A stretch of DNA of 60,931 nt. Origin: CAVLDP01 sp963661945. Its GTDB lineage: Bacteria > Bacillota > Clostridia > Lachnospirales > Lachnospiraceae. Below the pieces are notes generated by a model, which was not told the origin of the DNA, searched no databases, and was given only the letters and a program-made list of their open reading frames with translations. Position numbers and translations under genes: made by a program. The stretch spans positions 1 to 60,931 of the forward strand of contig CAVLDP010000012.1 of the NCBI GenBank assembly GCA_963661945.1. Reading direction: 5' to 3'. This document shows, in pieces, positions 1-8,219 of this stretch; within the stretch, counting starts at the first letter, position 1; each line of letters starts with the position of its first letter.

Positions 1-77
1 AAATTCTCTTAAGAATCTTTCAAGGTTGTTTCACTGTTCAGTTATCAATGTTCTCTGTCTCAAGCGACAGCTTACTA

Positions 78-106
78 AATATATCATCTAGCGCCTTGCT
101 TGTCAA
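78..106 (-). promoter_or_regulatory. rRNA-operon-like promoter P2 reading left out of the window
   Basis: On the minus strand TTGACA (101-106) and TATATT (78-83) are separated by exactly 17 bp. Downstream, toward position 1, the sequence contains a leader-like stretch with ATTGATAACTGAACAGTG, which resembles the spacer and leader sequences found before or within rRNA operons of Clostridia. An AT-rich inverted repeat at 111-137 sits just upstream of the -35 and could act as an UP element. I infer that an rRNA operon begins just left of the window; no rRNA sequence is itself visible. Confidence 0.7.
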
Positions 107-168
107 CAAGTTTTTTCAAGAAATTTTCTTGAAAAATCTCTCTATCTCGCAAATGCGAGAGCCAGATA

Positions 169-197
169 ATAGTAGCATCTCCAGCCAACTCTGTCAA
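169..197 (-). promoter_or_regulatory. Upstream tandem promoter P1 of the same unit
   Basis: On the minus strand a second perfect TTGACA (192-197) is followed by 17 bp and TACTAT (169-174). Tandem consensus promoters are typical of rRNA operons. A short palindrome at 145-160 (TCTCGCA/TGCGAGA) lies between the two promoters; followed by a few T residues on the minus strand it could also end the upstream tRNA transcript, but this is weak. Confidence 0.6.
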
Positions 198-244
198 CCA
201 AATCAATGGTGATGAATTGTCTAACTTCTTGCTCCATTATCTAA

Positions 245-333
245 CGGAGAAGGAGGGATTTGAACCCTCGCGCCGGTTTCCCGACCTGCACCCTTTCCAG
301 GGGTGTCCCTTCGGCCAACTTGGGTACTTCTCC
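245..333 (-). tRNA. tRNA-Ser (anticodon GGA)
   Basis: The minus strand folds as a type II tRNA of 89 nt without CCA. The acceptor stem is GGAGAAG/CTTCTCC with discriminator G from position 245. The anticodon loop CTGGAAA gives anticodon GGA at 296-298, and a long variable arm is present as expected for serine. The T arm contains GGTTCAAATCC. It follows the UGA-decoding tRNA-Ser by about 50 nt and probably shares its transcript. Confidence 0.95.
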
Positions 334-383
334 AAATTGATCGATTACGGAAATCGACTCTCATACAGTTCCGAAGAACTGAA

Positions 384-469
384 CGGAGAGGGTGGGATTC
401 GAACCCACGTGCCCTTGCGGACAAACGGTTTTCAAGACCGCCTCGTTATGACCACTTCGATACCTCTCC
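384..469 (-). tRNA. tRNA-Ser (anticodon TGA)
   Basis: The minus strand folds as a type II tRNA with acceptor stem GGAGAGG/CCTCTCC and discriminator G (384). The anticodon loop CTTGAAA gives TGA at 432-434. A long variable arm and a GGTTCGAATCC T arm are visible. It is the first gene of a two-tRNA unit behind the promoter at 499-527. Confidence 0.95.
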
Positions 470-498
470 AGATGCCTCATCTCTGCGGCACGAATAGT

Positions 499-527
499 AT
501 ATTAACATTCTGATTCTTCCATGTCAA
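499..527 (-). promoter_or_regulatory. Promoter of the tRNA-Ser pair
   Basis: On the minus strand TTGACA (522-527) and TAATAT (499-504) are separated by 17 bp, about 30 bp upstream of the first tRNA. The A/T-rich stretch at 537-558 upstream of the -35 forms a weak hairpin that could serve both as an UP element and as the end of ispD transcription. Confidence 0.75.
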
Positions 528-546
528 CAAGCTTTTTGATATTTTT

Positions 547-1242
547 TCAAAAAAAATCAAAGCCTCTCGATTCGAGGATTTTCTCGCCCAAAAGCAGGTC
601 ATCCTTTGTGGTAATCTTCACGTTCTCATAAGAACCTTCTACCAGTTTAACCGGGTGATCTGTCATAAGCTCAAGGACCATTGCATCATCTGTAGCAGTG
701 CTTATCCCATCCTGAATCAATCTCTCATACGCATCATATATTAAATCCGTCCGAAAAGCCTGCGGCGTCTGGACATTCCAAACCAAATCCCTCCTCGGCG
801 TAGATAGGACAAAGCCATCCTCTCCTGCTATCTTCACCGTATCCTTGCTCGGCATGCCAATAACAGCGGCACCATGCTCATAAGATGCCTGAATAGCGCG
901 TTCAATGATCTCTTGCGTAAGGAAAGCCCTGGCTCCATCGTGAATAAGTACATGTTCCCCCTGTACAGCCTTGAGGCCCTCAAATACAGATAGATAACGC
1001 TCTGCACCGCCTTCCACAATCGATGTGATCTTCGTAAAGCCAAATCGCTCCACAATCTCTTCCTTGCAGTACGGTATCTCTCCGGGTGCAACAACGAGGA
1101 TAATCTCATCCACAGGGCTCATTTCAAATTCATGTAAAGCATAATAAATCACCGGTCTATTAAGAAGAGGGAGATATTGCTTCGGCCTATCTCCCCCCAT
1201 TCTCTTACCAGATCCTGCTGCCAGTACAATTGCACTAACCAT
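547..1242 (-). CDS. ispD: 2-C-methyl-D-erythritol 4-phosphate cytidylyltransferase
   Basis: This 231-residue protein has the full length of IspD, the MEP-pathway enzyme that joins CTP and 2-C-methyl-D-erythritol 4-phosphate to give CDP-ME for isoprenoid synthesis. The N-terminal nucleotide-binding loop AIVLAAGSGKRMGG with PKQYLPL is clear, as are HDGARAF (about residue 100) and the TPQAFR and ATDDAMVLE motifs in the second half. The ATG at 1242 is preceded by AGGAGA at good distance. It is the last gene of the tsa operon, one base after the tsaD stop, so it is probably cotranscribed with the t6A genes. The domain continues to the end with no fusion to IspF. Confidence 0.95.
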   Translation of the reverse strand: MVSAIVLAAGSGKRMGGDRPKQYLPLLNRPVIYYALHEFEMSPVDEIILVVAPGEIPYCKEEIVERFGFTKITSIVEGGAERYLSVFEGLKAVQGEHVLIHDGARAFLTQEIIERAIQASYEHGAAVIGMPSKDTVKIAGEDGFVLSTPRRDLVWNVQTPQAFRTDLIYDAYERLIQDGISTATDDAMVLELMTDHPVKLVEGSYENVKITTKDDLLLGEKILESRGFDFF

Positions 1243-1243
1243 T

Positions 1244-2269
1244 TTATCTGTCTCCTAATTTGAGATTAGGGACTGCATTTAAGTCCCATCCATCTCTTCT
1301 TCCATTTATATAATCGTAGTAGCCCGCTGCGCCTATCATCGCCGCATTATCCGTACACAGAATCGGAGAAGGGCAATAGAATTTCACACCCTTCTTATTG
1401 CAGGCTTCCTCCATGGCTGCACGAAATGCGCCATTACTTGCAACGCCACCAGCAATTGCGAATTTATCCGCATGGAATTCATCTACCGCCATCATCGCAT
1501 GGTCTACAAGTGCACCAACAACTGCCTTCTGGAAGGATGCTGCAATATCTGCTTCATTTACCGCAAGGCCCTTCATGGAGGCCCCATTAATATAGTTAAG
1601 AACCGCCGACTTAAGACCACTAAAGCTGAAATCATATGGAGAATCAGAAACCTTCGCTCTTGGAAATGGAATTGCATCCGGATTTCCTGAAAGTGCCTTC
1701 TTCTCAACCTTCGGTCCACCTGGATAGCCAAGTCCAATCGCGCGAGCTACCTTATCGAAGGCCTCACCCGCCGCATCATCCACAGTTCGTCCAAGAATCT
1801 CATATTTGCCATAATCCATAACGCGAACCAGATGTGTGTGGCCGCCCGATACAACCAGGCAAAGAAATGGAGGTTCTAAGTCTGGATGCTCTATATAATT
1901 AGCGCTAATATGCCCCTCAATATGATGGACTCCCACAAGGGGTTTCTTCGTTGCAAAAGCAATTGCCTTGGCCTCTGCAACGCCAACAAGAAGAGCACCT
2001 ACAAGCCCAGGGCCATAGGTGACTGCAATCGCATCGATATCAGAAAGAGTGGTATTAGCCTCAGACAGTGCCTCTTGGATCACTTGATTGATACGCTCTG
2101 TATGCTTGCGAGAAGCTATCTCCGGCACCACGCCTCCATATAATGTGTGAAGAGGAATCTGTGTAGAAATGACATTGCTCTTCACTTGTCTTCCATTTAC
2201 AACAACAGCAGCTGCTGTTTCATCACACGAACTCTCTATTGCAAGAATTCGAATCTCACTCTCATTCAT
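1244..2269 (-). CDS. tsaD: tRNA N6-adenosine threonylcarbamoyltransferase
   Basis: TsaD transfers the threonylcarbamoyl group from TC-AMP to A37 of ANN-decoding tRNAs, working with TsaB and TsaE, which are encoded just upstream. The ASKHA fold starts with LAIESSCDETAAAVV; the metal-binding histidines are in HHIEGHISAN, and VSGGHTHLV and the GGVASNGAFR glycine loop follow. I place the start at ATG 2269 (MNESEIRIL) because it aligns with family N-termini and has GGAG upstream. An in-frame start at 2329 would add 20 residues, has only a too-close AAGG, and lies inside the upstream gene. The start overlaps the preceding gene by 8 nt, suggesting translational coupling. Confidence 0.95.
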   Translation of the reverse strand: MNESEIRILAIESSCDETAAAVVVNGRQVKSNVISTQIPLHTLYGGVVPEIASRKHTERINQVIQEALSEANTTLSDIDAIAVTYGPGLVGALLVGVAEAKAIAFATKKPLVGVHHIEGHISANYIEHPDLEPPFLCLVVSGGHTHLVRVMDYGKYEILGRTVDDAAGEAFDKVARAIGLGYPGGPKVEKKALSGNPDAIPFPRAKVSDSPYDFSFSGLKSAVLNYINGASMKGLAVNEADIAASFQKAVVGALVDHAMMAVDEFHADKFAIAGGVASNGAFRAAMEEACNKKGVKFYCPSPILCTDNAAMIGAAGYYDYINGRRDGWDLNAVPNLKLGDR

Positions 2270-2849
2270 AATCTTCTGGATCTCCGTCAATTTGTCGGAA
2301 GGTAAGAATCTTCCAATTTCCTGATGCATCCTTGCGCAGGCAATATTCCTGGTAGGATCTCATATAATCATTTCCTTCACGGATGAAATAATAGCTTGTC
2401 ACATAGGCAACCTGGTCTCCCTGAACGGTCGCATAGGTCACATCATTACTGCTGCAGACCTTGGATGTGACGATACGTTCATCCCTGGCTGAGTATTCCA
2501 AGACATCCGCCTTTACTGCCTGCAAGAATTCATCCACAGGATTCTTGGCCAGAAGCTCTTCATCCAAAAGCTCTCTCTGCTTCGAAGCTAGGGCTGTAAT
2601 CTCAGAATCACTATGGTCCTCCGCATAGAATTCGGTAATGATACGGTTATACCATTTAACGACAGCTCTCGGCGTAGCCGGATAATTCGTAGAGAAATCT
2701 CTCGTGATAATCGCATCCGCCTCTGACACCTCTGTCACTGTACTTTCTTCTGTCAAACTATCATTTCGGTGTGACAAATAATAATAATAACTAACAATCA
2801 GCGTAGCACAAACTAACACTGTCACCCCAATACGCAGGGCCTTCTTCAT
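2262..2849 (-). CDS. Membrane-anchored small protein of unknown function (DUF6715-like)
   Basis: This 195-residue protein has a lysine start, one hydrophobic segment (about residues 6-25, followed by YYYYLSHRNDS) and a soluble remainder outside the membrane. The soluble part looks like an NTF2-like or DUF6715 fold: it contains PRAVVKWYNRI near the middle and a C-terminal block YYFIREGNDYMRSYQEYCL. From memory, proteins of this shape are common in Lachnospiraceae and have no known function. It sits between rnz and tsaD in the t6A operon, 3 nt after rnz and overlapping tsaD, so cotranscription is likely but a role in tRNA maturation is not implied. Confidence 0.7.
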   Translation of the reverse strand: MKKALRIGVTVLVCATLIVSYYYYLSHRNDSLTEESTVTEVSEADAIITRDFSTNYPATPRAVVKWYNRIITEFYAEDHSDSEITALASKQRELLDEELLAKNPVDEFLQAVKADVLEYSARDERIVTSKVCSSNDVTYATVQGDQVAYVTSYYFIREGNDYMRSYQEYCLRKDASGNWKILTFRQIDGDPEDYE

Positions 2850-2852
2850 AAC

Positions 2853-3764
2853 TTAGTCCTCCTGGAAGTAGAGTTCTACAGTCTTACCATCTTCCCCAAG
2901 ATAGGTATTCTCAAAAATCTTACGCACATCCTTCATGTAGCGCTGTGGATGCACCAGCGATGGGCTAAAATGCGTCAACCACATTTCGCTCACATTAGCC
3001 TTCTTCGCCATGTCTGCAGCTTCATAGAATGTCATATGCTTGTACTGCTTGGCCTTGACTAATTTCTCAGGCTCTGCATACATTCCTTCACAAATAAATA
3101 AATCTGAACCTTCTGCTGCAGAAACAATCTCTGGCATAGGACGAGAATCTGTGCAATAGGTAAGCTTGATCCCCTTGCGATCGGGTCCCATAACCATATC
3201 TGGCGTATAGGTATAGCCATCTATAGTTACAACATTGCCCTTCTGAAGCGGATTCCAAGCTTCAAGTGGAATATTCTTCTCCCTGGCTGCGCCAGCATCA
3301 AAGCGTCCCGCTCTTGGTATCTCCAGTGAATAACCATAACAGGTAACATTATGGCGGACCTTGAAGGCATGAATATGATATCCATGCAGCACCAAATCCT
3401 CCTCTGGCCCATTCAGCTCGTGGTAAATGATCTCAAAAGGAAGTTCCGGTGCAATAACCCGGAGTGATTCCACAACCTTGCGAAGGCCTTTGGGACCAAC
3501 CATAGTAACAGGCTCTGTCCTCTCTGCATTGCCCATGGTGAGAAGAAGTCCTGGCAAGCCACTAATATGATCCGCATGATAATGCGTAAATAAAATAGTG
3601 TCTATCGGCTTCGCACTCCAACCCTTATCCTTCATGGCAATCTGCGTGCCTTCCCCGCAATCAATCAATAAGTCAGACCCATTAAAACGCGTCATAAGGG
3701 AAGTCAAATATCGATTCGGAAGCGGCATCATGCCTGCCGTTCCCAGCAAACAAACATCAATCAA
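2853..3764 (-). CDS. rnz: Ribonuclease Z (tRNA 3' endonuclease)
   Basis: This metallo-beta-lactamase-fold enzyme removes tRNA 3' trailers. The zinc motif FTHYHADHISGLPG is at about residues 60-73, and downstream ligands appear in VRHNVTCYGY, TYCTDSRP and WLTHFSP, the order expected for RNase Z. The longest reading frame starts at TTG 3785, but the better start is TTG 3764 (protein begins MIDVCLLGTAGMM), because GGAGG lies 6 nt upstream and family members begin MIDVCLLG. This gives 303 residues. It lies 17 nt after rimI. A TTG start may lower expression compared with neighbours. Confidence 0.9.
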   Translation of the reverse strand: MIDVCLLGTAGMMPLPNRYLTSLMTRFNGSDLLIDCGEGTQIAMKDKGWSAKPIDTILFTHYHADHISGLPGLLLTMGNAERTEPVTMVGPKGLRKVVESLRVIAPELPFEIIYHELNGPEEDLVLHGYHIHAFKVRHNVTCYGYSLEIPRAGRFDAGAAREKNIPLEAWNPLQKGNVVTIDGYTYTPDMVMGPDRKGIKLTYCTDSRPMPEIVSAAEGSDLFICEGMYAEPEKLVKAKQYKHMTFYEAADMAKKANVSEMWLTHFSPSLVHPQRYMKDVRKIFENTYLGEDGKTVELYFQED

Positions 3765-3781
3765 ATCTATCCTCCAACCTA

Positions 3782-4231
3782 TCAAGGCATATTATATAGA
3801 AGAATTAGTGCATCTTCACACGGATTCTGGTAGAAATTCTTTCTTCTGCCAACCTCCTGAAAGCCTCGTCCAATATACAAGGACTTGGCTGGAATATTGC
3901 CCTCTCGAACCTCAAGAACAATACTATCCAGTGATAGGTTTCTACTTATTATAAATAATTCATCTAAAAGCATGCCGCCAATTCCGCCCTGTCGATGGGC
4001 GCTATCTACAGCAACCTGCTCAATCTCACCCTGGCCACCAGCATGAAACATAAGAGCCATACCAAGAATCGCCTCTGCATCATCCGTATCAACGGCAACA
4101 ACTACACTGGCAAGTGGATTTCTTATCGCATCAAGAATTGCCCTCTGGCTCCAGGCCTCACTAAGATTATTCGATAGGAGTGTCGCCAAACCTAGCGCAT
4201 CCACTTCCTGTGCCAAACGAATATCAACCAT
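3782..4231 (-). CDS. rimI: GNAT acetyltransferase RimI-like
   Basis: A 149-residue GCN5-type acetyltransferase. The acetyl-CoA loop is visible as QVAVDSAHRQGGIGGMLLDEL (about residues 72-91), followed by VREGNIPAKSLYIGRGFQEVGRRKNFYQNP, the classic RimI C-terminal motif. RimI acetylates the N-terminus of ribosomal protein S18 in Escherichia coli; in Bacillota the gene is usually linked to tsaB and tsaD, as here. It overlaps tsaB by 8 nt. The natural substrate in this lineage is not established. Confidence 0.88.
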   Translation of the reverse strand: MVDIRLAQEVDALGLATLLSNNLSEAWSQRAILDAIRNPLASVVVAVDTDDAEAILGMALMFHAGGQGEIEQVAVDSAHRQGGIGGMLLDELFIISRNLSLDSIVLEVREGNIPAKSLYIGRGFQEVGRRKNFYQNPCEDALILLYNMP

Positions 4232-4949
4232 CGATGGATTGCCCTCTCTCCAAGCGTTCTCTCTCTGCCTGGGATAATCTCAGATATTCTGGTCGATGAT
4301 CTGCCGCCGACACTGTCTGACCCGCTTCAAGCAGGCGCATGCCAAGGGCCGCAACAGAGGCAGCTCTCTGCCTGTTCATATGACTTGGAGCGAAGGTGTA
4401 CGGGACAGAACAATGTTCTTCTATGTAGTCTGTAAATACCACCTGGCCATCGCCGAGGAAGATAACAGGCTGACCTAGTTCATTGATTCGATCAATAATC
4501 TCATCAATTCCAACTGCGCACTGATCTAAAACTGTCTCCATCTCATAGGACATATCTCGATTAACAAAACGATATATCCCTGTATAGGTCTGTGACCGTC
4601 TCGCATCCATAAGCGGACAAACCAGGCGATCCGTACCATAGCAATTATAAGCAAGACCTGCAACTGTCGGCACAGCGACAAGCGGCTTATCCAAAGCAAG
4701 CCCTAAGCCCTTGGCAGTTGCAGAACCTATCCGAAGCCCCGTAAAGGAACCCGGACCCGCAGCAAGTGCAATTGCATCAATAGTAGTTAGGTCTAGTTCA
4801 ATCTTCTCTGCCAATTCATTGAGCATAGGAAGCAAGGTCTCAGAATGCGTCTTCTTATAATTCATAGTGTATTCTCCGAGAAGAATATCACCATCCAAAA
4901 CAGCAACACTGGCCACAAGGCCAGAAGAATCCATTGCAAGTATCTTCAT
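4224..4949 (-). CDS. tsaB: tRNA threonylcarbamoyladenosine biosynthesis protein TsaB
   Basis: TsaB is the inactive ASKHA paralogue of TsaD and acts as its scaffold in t6A synthesis. The 241-residue protein starts MKILAMDSSG, contains THSETLLPML and the signature ALAAGPGSFTGLRIGSATAKGL (about residues 60-81), and lacks the TsaD metal histidines, as expected. It begins 35 nt after tsaE and overlaps rimI at its end. Confidence 0.93.
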   Translation of the reverse strand: MKILAMDSSGLVASVAVLDGDILLGEYTMNYKKTHSETLLPMLNELAEKIELDLTTIDAIALAAGPGSFTGLRIGSATAKGLGLALDKPLVAVPTVAGLAYNCYGTDRLVCPLMDARRSQTYTGIYRFVNRDMSYEMETVLDQCAVGIDEIIDRINELGQPVIFLGDGQVVFTDYIEEHCSVPYTFAPSHMNRQRAASVAALGMRLLEAGQTVSAADHRPEYLRLSQAERERLERGQSIDG

Positions 4950-4984
4950 CTGTTAAACCTCTATTCTAACAGTAGTATCATTCT

Positions 4985-5422
4985 CTATATCTGTCGAAGG
5001 GTAATTCTACGATAATCAAATCCCTTCTCCAAATCTTTCTCAATGGTGACCTCGGTGTAATGCCTAGGCATAATATCCATGATAAGATTAGCCCACTCAA
5101 TCATGCAAAGCCCTTCTCCATAGATATAATCATCAAAGCCAATCTCATCCATTTCTTCCACATCGCCAATACGATAGACATCAAAATGATAAAAAGGAAT
5201 GCGTCCATCTGTATATTCCTGCACGATCGTGAACGTCGGACTCGAAACCGCCTCCGTAATCCCAAGACCTCGTGCAAGTCCCTTGGTGAAAACTGTCTTG
5301 CCGACACCCAAATCGCCAAGAAGAGCAATCACATCAGAAGGCTTTGCTTCTTCGCCAAGACGCCTTGCAATCTCTTCTGTCTCTTCCGGGGAATTTGTCT
5401 CGTAAATCATCTCGCCTAACAT
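4985..5422 (-). CDS. tsaE: tRNA threonylcarbamoyladenosine biosynthesis ATPase TsaE
   Basis: A 145-residue P-loop ATPase that drives turnover of the TsaD-TsaB complex. The Walker A is GDLGVGKTVFTKGLARGLG (about residues 37-55), followed by VSSPTFTIVQEY and FYHFDVYR, then the conserved GEGLCMIEWAN. The ATG at 5422 has GAGG upstream. It is the first of the three t6A genes and lies 12 nt after the YcxB-like gene. Confidence 0.93.
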   Translation of the reverse strand: MLGEMIYETNSPEETEEIARRLGEEAKPSDVIALLGDLGVGKTVFTKGLARGLGITEAVSSPTFTIVQEYTDGRIPFYHFDVYRIGDVEEMDEIGFDDYIYGEGLCMIEWANLIMDIMPRHYTEVTIEKDLEKGFDYRRITLRQI

Positions 5423-5434
5423 GTATTACCTCAT

Positions 5435-5968
5435 TTACCACTTGAAACTCATCTGATGACTCATAAGATGTGCTGCAAAGAAGTCTCTAATCTCAGGAAT
5501 CTGCCCCTCTACTGCACTTCTTGGAATAATATAGGCATTCACCCTGGAGCTATAAATAAGCAGCTGCTTCTTCGTGGTCACGACTTTATAGACATTGTTC
5601 CAAGGAAGCTTGGCGGTATTCTCAGGAACCTGGCCATCTTCTCCTGGCGTCACATCCATATCCAGTGTCACCTTAAGTCCATCCTCTTCCAGACAATAGT
5701 GAAAGGTCGAAGAAAGAGCTGCAGACGATACCATCTGAGCCTTGGACTTTAGCTTCAAGGTGCATGGTATATATACAAGAAATGCAATTCCAAGCACAAA
5801 ATATGCGACCGTATAAAATGTAGTCACTCGCCCAAATGTCATAACCGATGCAGCAATCGCAATTGCCCCTACCAGGATAGAAATGATTCCCTGGCTGCTC
5901 GTATAAGCATGGTGCATATTAAAGCGATACATGTCATCCGATGTAATCTTAGTGTCAAATGTAATCAT
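5435..5968 (-). CDS. YcxB-like membrane protein
   Basis: The protein (177 residues from ATG 5968) begins MITFDTKITSDDMYRFNMHHAYTS, has two adjacent hydrophobic segments (about residues 27-47 and 50-70), and a C-terminal PH-like region containing LPWNNVYKVVTTKKQLLIYSS and YIIPRSA. This matches the YcxB family of unknown function. A TTG at 5983 would add five residues, but GGGAG 8 nt before ATG 5968 and the family N-terminus favour the shorter form. It may lead the operon with tsaE. Confidence 0.75.
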   Translation of the reverse strand: MITFDTKITSDDMYRFNMHHAYTSSQGIISILVGAIAIAASVMTFGRVTTFYTVAYFVLGIAFLVYIPCTLKLKSKAQMVSSAALSSTFHYCLEEDGLKVTLDMDVTPGEDGQVPENTAKLPWNNVYKVVTTKKQLLIYSSRVNAYIIPRSAVEGQIPEIRDFFAAHLMSHQMSFKW

Positions 5969-5988
5969 GTCAAATACTCCCAAACGAC

Positions 5989-6031
5989 AATATAAGTGTG
6001 ATTTCAGAAAAGCCCAAAATCACACTTATAT
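5989..6031 (-). promoter_or_regulatory. 15-bp hairpin overlapping a promoter, between tex and the tsa operon
   Basis: A perfect 15-bp inverted repeat (5990-6004 / 6017-6031) with a 12-nt loop lies just after the tex stop. On the minus strand it is not followed by a strong T run. The same bases hold a plausible promoter: TTGGGC (6012-6017), 17 bp, TATATT (5989-5994), firing about 15 nt before the YcxB-like start. It may therefore both end or slow tex transcription and begin the tsa transcript. Confidence 0.5.
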
Positions 6032-6032
6032 T

Positions 6033-8177
6033 TTAGTTTATCTTCATTGTCAGTGCAATACGTTGCTTCTTCATATCTACACTCAAAACCTGAACTTCAA
6101 CGATGTCTCCAACGCTCACCATCTCTAGTGGATGCTTGATATATTTGTTGCTCATCTCAGAGATATGAACCAAGCCATCCTGATGGACTCCGATATCCAC
6201 AAAGGCTCCGAAATCAATAACATTTCGTACCGTGCCCTTCAGAATCATGCCAGGAGCCAAGTCCTTCATCTCAAGAACATCTGAGCGAAGAATTGGCCGA
6301 GGCATATCCTCTCTAGGATCTCTGCCTGGCTTCTCAAGCTCGGAAATGATGTCTTCAAGTGTCAGCTGTCCTACTCCGAATTCTTCTGCAAGGCCCTTTG
6401 TACTGCGAACCCTCTTATGAAGGTCCGGAAGTCCTGCTGCATTAAGGTCCTTCGGATTCATACCAAGATTCTCTAGCACCCTACGTGCAACCTCATACGA
6501 TTCTGGATGAACTGATGTCGCATCGAGAGGTTCTACTCCGTCTCGAATACGAAGGAAGCCCGCACACTGTTCATAGGCCTTCGGCCCAAGCTTTGGAACC
6601 TTGAGGAGTTGCTTTCGCGATGTGAACCTGCCATTTTCCTCACGATAATCTACAATATTCTTCGCAATCGTCTTATTGATTCCAGATACATAGGTAAGAA
6701 GTGAAACAGATGCTGTATTTAAGTCTACGCCGACCTGATTGACGCATCCTTCAACAACGCCTGATAATGCCTCGCTCAGCTTCTTCTGGTTCATATCGTG
6801 CTGATACTGACCTACGCCAATGGACTTTGGATCAATCTTCACAAGTTCTGCCAGCGGATCTTGCAGGCGTCTTGCAATAGACGCAGCACTTCTCTGTCCC
6901 ACATCAAAGTTTGGGAACTCTTCCGTGGCAAGCTTACTTGCAGAATACACAGAGGCACCCGCTTCATTTACAATAACATAGCGAACAGTGCTCTTATTCT
7001 CTCGAAGAAAATCAGAGATAATCTGCTCCGATTCTCTGGATGCTGTTCCATTTCCAACAGAAATTAGAGTAATGCCGTACTTATCAATTAGTTTCTTAAG
7101 AATAGCCTTAGACTCTGTCACCTTATTCTGAGGAGCTGTTGGATAAATCACAGTAGTATCTAATACCTTGCCGGTTGCATCAACTACAGCAAGCTTGCAA
7201 CCCGTACGAAAGGCCGGATCCCAGCCAAGTACCGTATGTCCCTCAATGGTCGGTGCCATAAGAAGCTGACGTAGATTCTTGCCGAATACCGAAATTGCGC
7301 CATCCTCTGCTTCCTCTGTCATGGCATTTCGAATCTCATTCTCAATAGACGGGCCAATAAGCCTGTGATAGGAATCTAGGATCGCAGACTTTAGGAAATC
7401 ACAAGTGTTCGGATTATCCTTTCGAATGACATGCTTCTCCAGGAAACGCAGAATATCCTCTTCTGGTGCCTGAATCTTCACAATCAGGGCCTTCTCCTTC
7501 TCGCCACGATTCAGAGCGAGCACCCTATGTCCCGGAAGCTTGGCAATTGGCTCATCAAATTGATAATAATTCTCATATACCGATTCTGCTTCCGGATCCT
7601 TACCCGTACTAACGATATGGCCCTTCTTACGGGTCAGATCACGAATATAACTGCGATAATCTGCTTCGTCTGAAATCATCTCTGCGATGATATCCGAGGC
7701 GCCTTGCAGAGCCTCTTCTGTAGTTGAAACATCCTTCTCCTTATCCACAAAAGAAAGTGCTTCCTCCTCAAGTGGCTTATCCGTCATCTGAAGAAGAGCA
7801 ATATTTGCCAGTCCTTCTAAGCCTCGTTCCTTGGCAATCATTGCTCTAGTTCTTCTCTTTGGACGATATGGTCGATAAAGATCCTCCAAGGCAACCAGCG
7901 TCTCGCAGGATATAATTGCATCCTTTAGCTCTGCTGTAAGAGCGCCCTGGTCCTCGATTGTCTTAAGTACCGTCTCTTTCTTGTCTTCCAGATTGCGCAG
8001 ATAATTAAGCCGCTCAAAAAGATTCCGGAGCACCTCATCATTCAGCGCTCCGGTTACTTCCTTACGGTATCTGGCAATAAATGGAATGGTATTTCCTTCA
8101 TCTATGAGTCGCACCGTTGCCTCTACCTGCGTAACCTTGATGCCTAACTCCTCAGCGATTCTTCGATTGATATCCAT
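6033..8177 (-). CDS. tex: Tex family RNA-binding transcription accessory protein
   Basis: This 714-residue protein has the complete Tex architecture: an N-terminal helical domain with IPFIARYRKEVTGALNDEVLR (residues about 32-52), a YqgF/RNase H-like domain with LGWDPAFRTGCKLAVVD (about 318-334), a helix-hairpin-helix region with RKQLLKVPKLGPKAYEQ, and a C-terminal S1 domain with LKGTVRNVIDFGAFVDIGVHQDGLVHIS. Tex binds nucleic acid and influences transcription in several bacteria; its exact mechanism is not settled. The ATG at 8177 follows TAGGAGAC. Confidence 0.95.
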   Translation of the reverse strand: MDINRRIAEELGIKVTQVEATVRLIDEGNTIPFIARYRKEVTGALNDEVLRNLFERLNYLRNLEDKKETVLKTIEDQGALTAELKDAIISCETLVALEDLYRPYRPKRRTRAMIAKERGLEGLANIALLQMTDKPLEEEALSFVDKEKDVSTTEEALQGASDIIAEMISDEADYRSYIRDLTRKKGHIVSTGKDPEAESVYENYYQFDEPIAKLPGHRVLALNRGEKEKALIVKIQAPEEDILRFLEKHVIRKDNPNTCDFLKSAILDSYHRLIGPSIENEIRNAMTEEAEDGAISVFGKNLRQLLMAPTIEGHTVLGWDPAFRTGCKLAVVDATGKVLDTTVIYPTAPQNKVTESKAILKKLIDKYGITLISVGNGTASRESEQIISDFLRENKSTVRYVIVNEAGASVYSASKLATEEFPNFDVGQRSAASIARRLQDPLAELVKIDPKSIGVGQYQHDMNQKKLSEALSGVVEGCVNQVGVDLNTASVSLLTYVSGINKTIAKNIVDYREENGRFTSRKQLLKVPKLGPKAYEQCAGFLRIRDGVEPLDATSVHPESYEVARRVLENLGMNPKDLNAAGLPDLHKRVRSTKGLAEEFGVGQLTLEDIISELEKPGRDPREDMPRPILRSDVLEMKDLAPGMILKGTVRNVIDFGAFVDIGVHQDGLVHISEMSNKYIKHPLEMVSVGDIVEVQVLSVDMKKQRIALTMKIN

Positions 8178-8219
8178 TTCTTGTCTCCTAAAAATATATT
8201 TGTGTTAGGATAGCCTAAC

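Noticed and set aside
217..513. Small open frames over the tRNA-Ser genes
   Set aside because: They are translations of tRNA sequence on the wrong strand or frame.
2270..2329. Extended N-terminus of TsaD
   Set aside because: It overlaps the preceding gene and lacks a properly spaced ribosome site; the family starts at the ATG at 2269.
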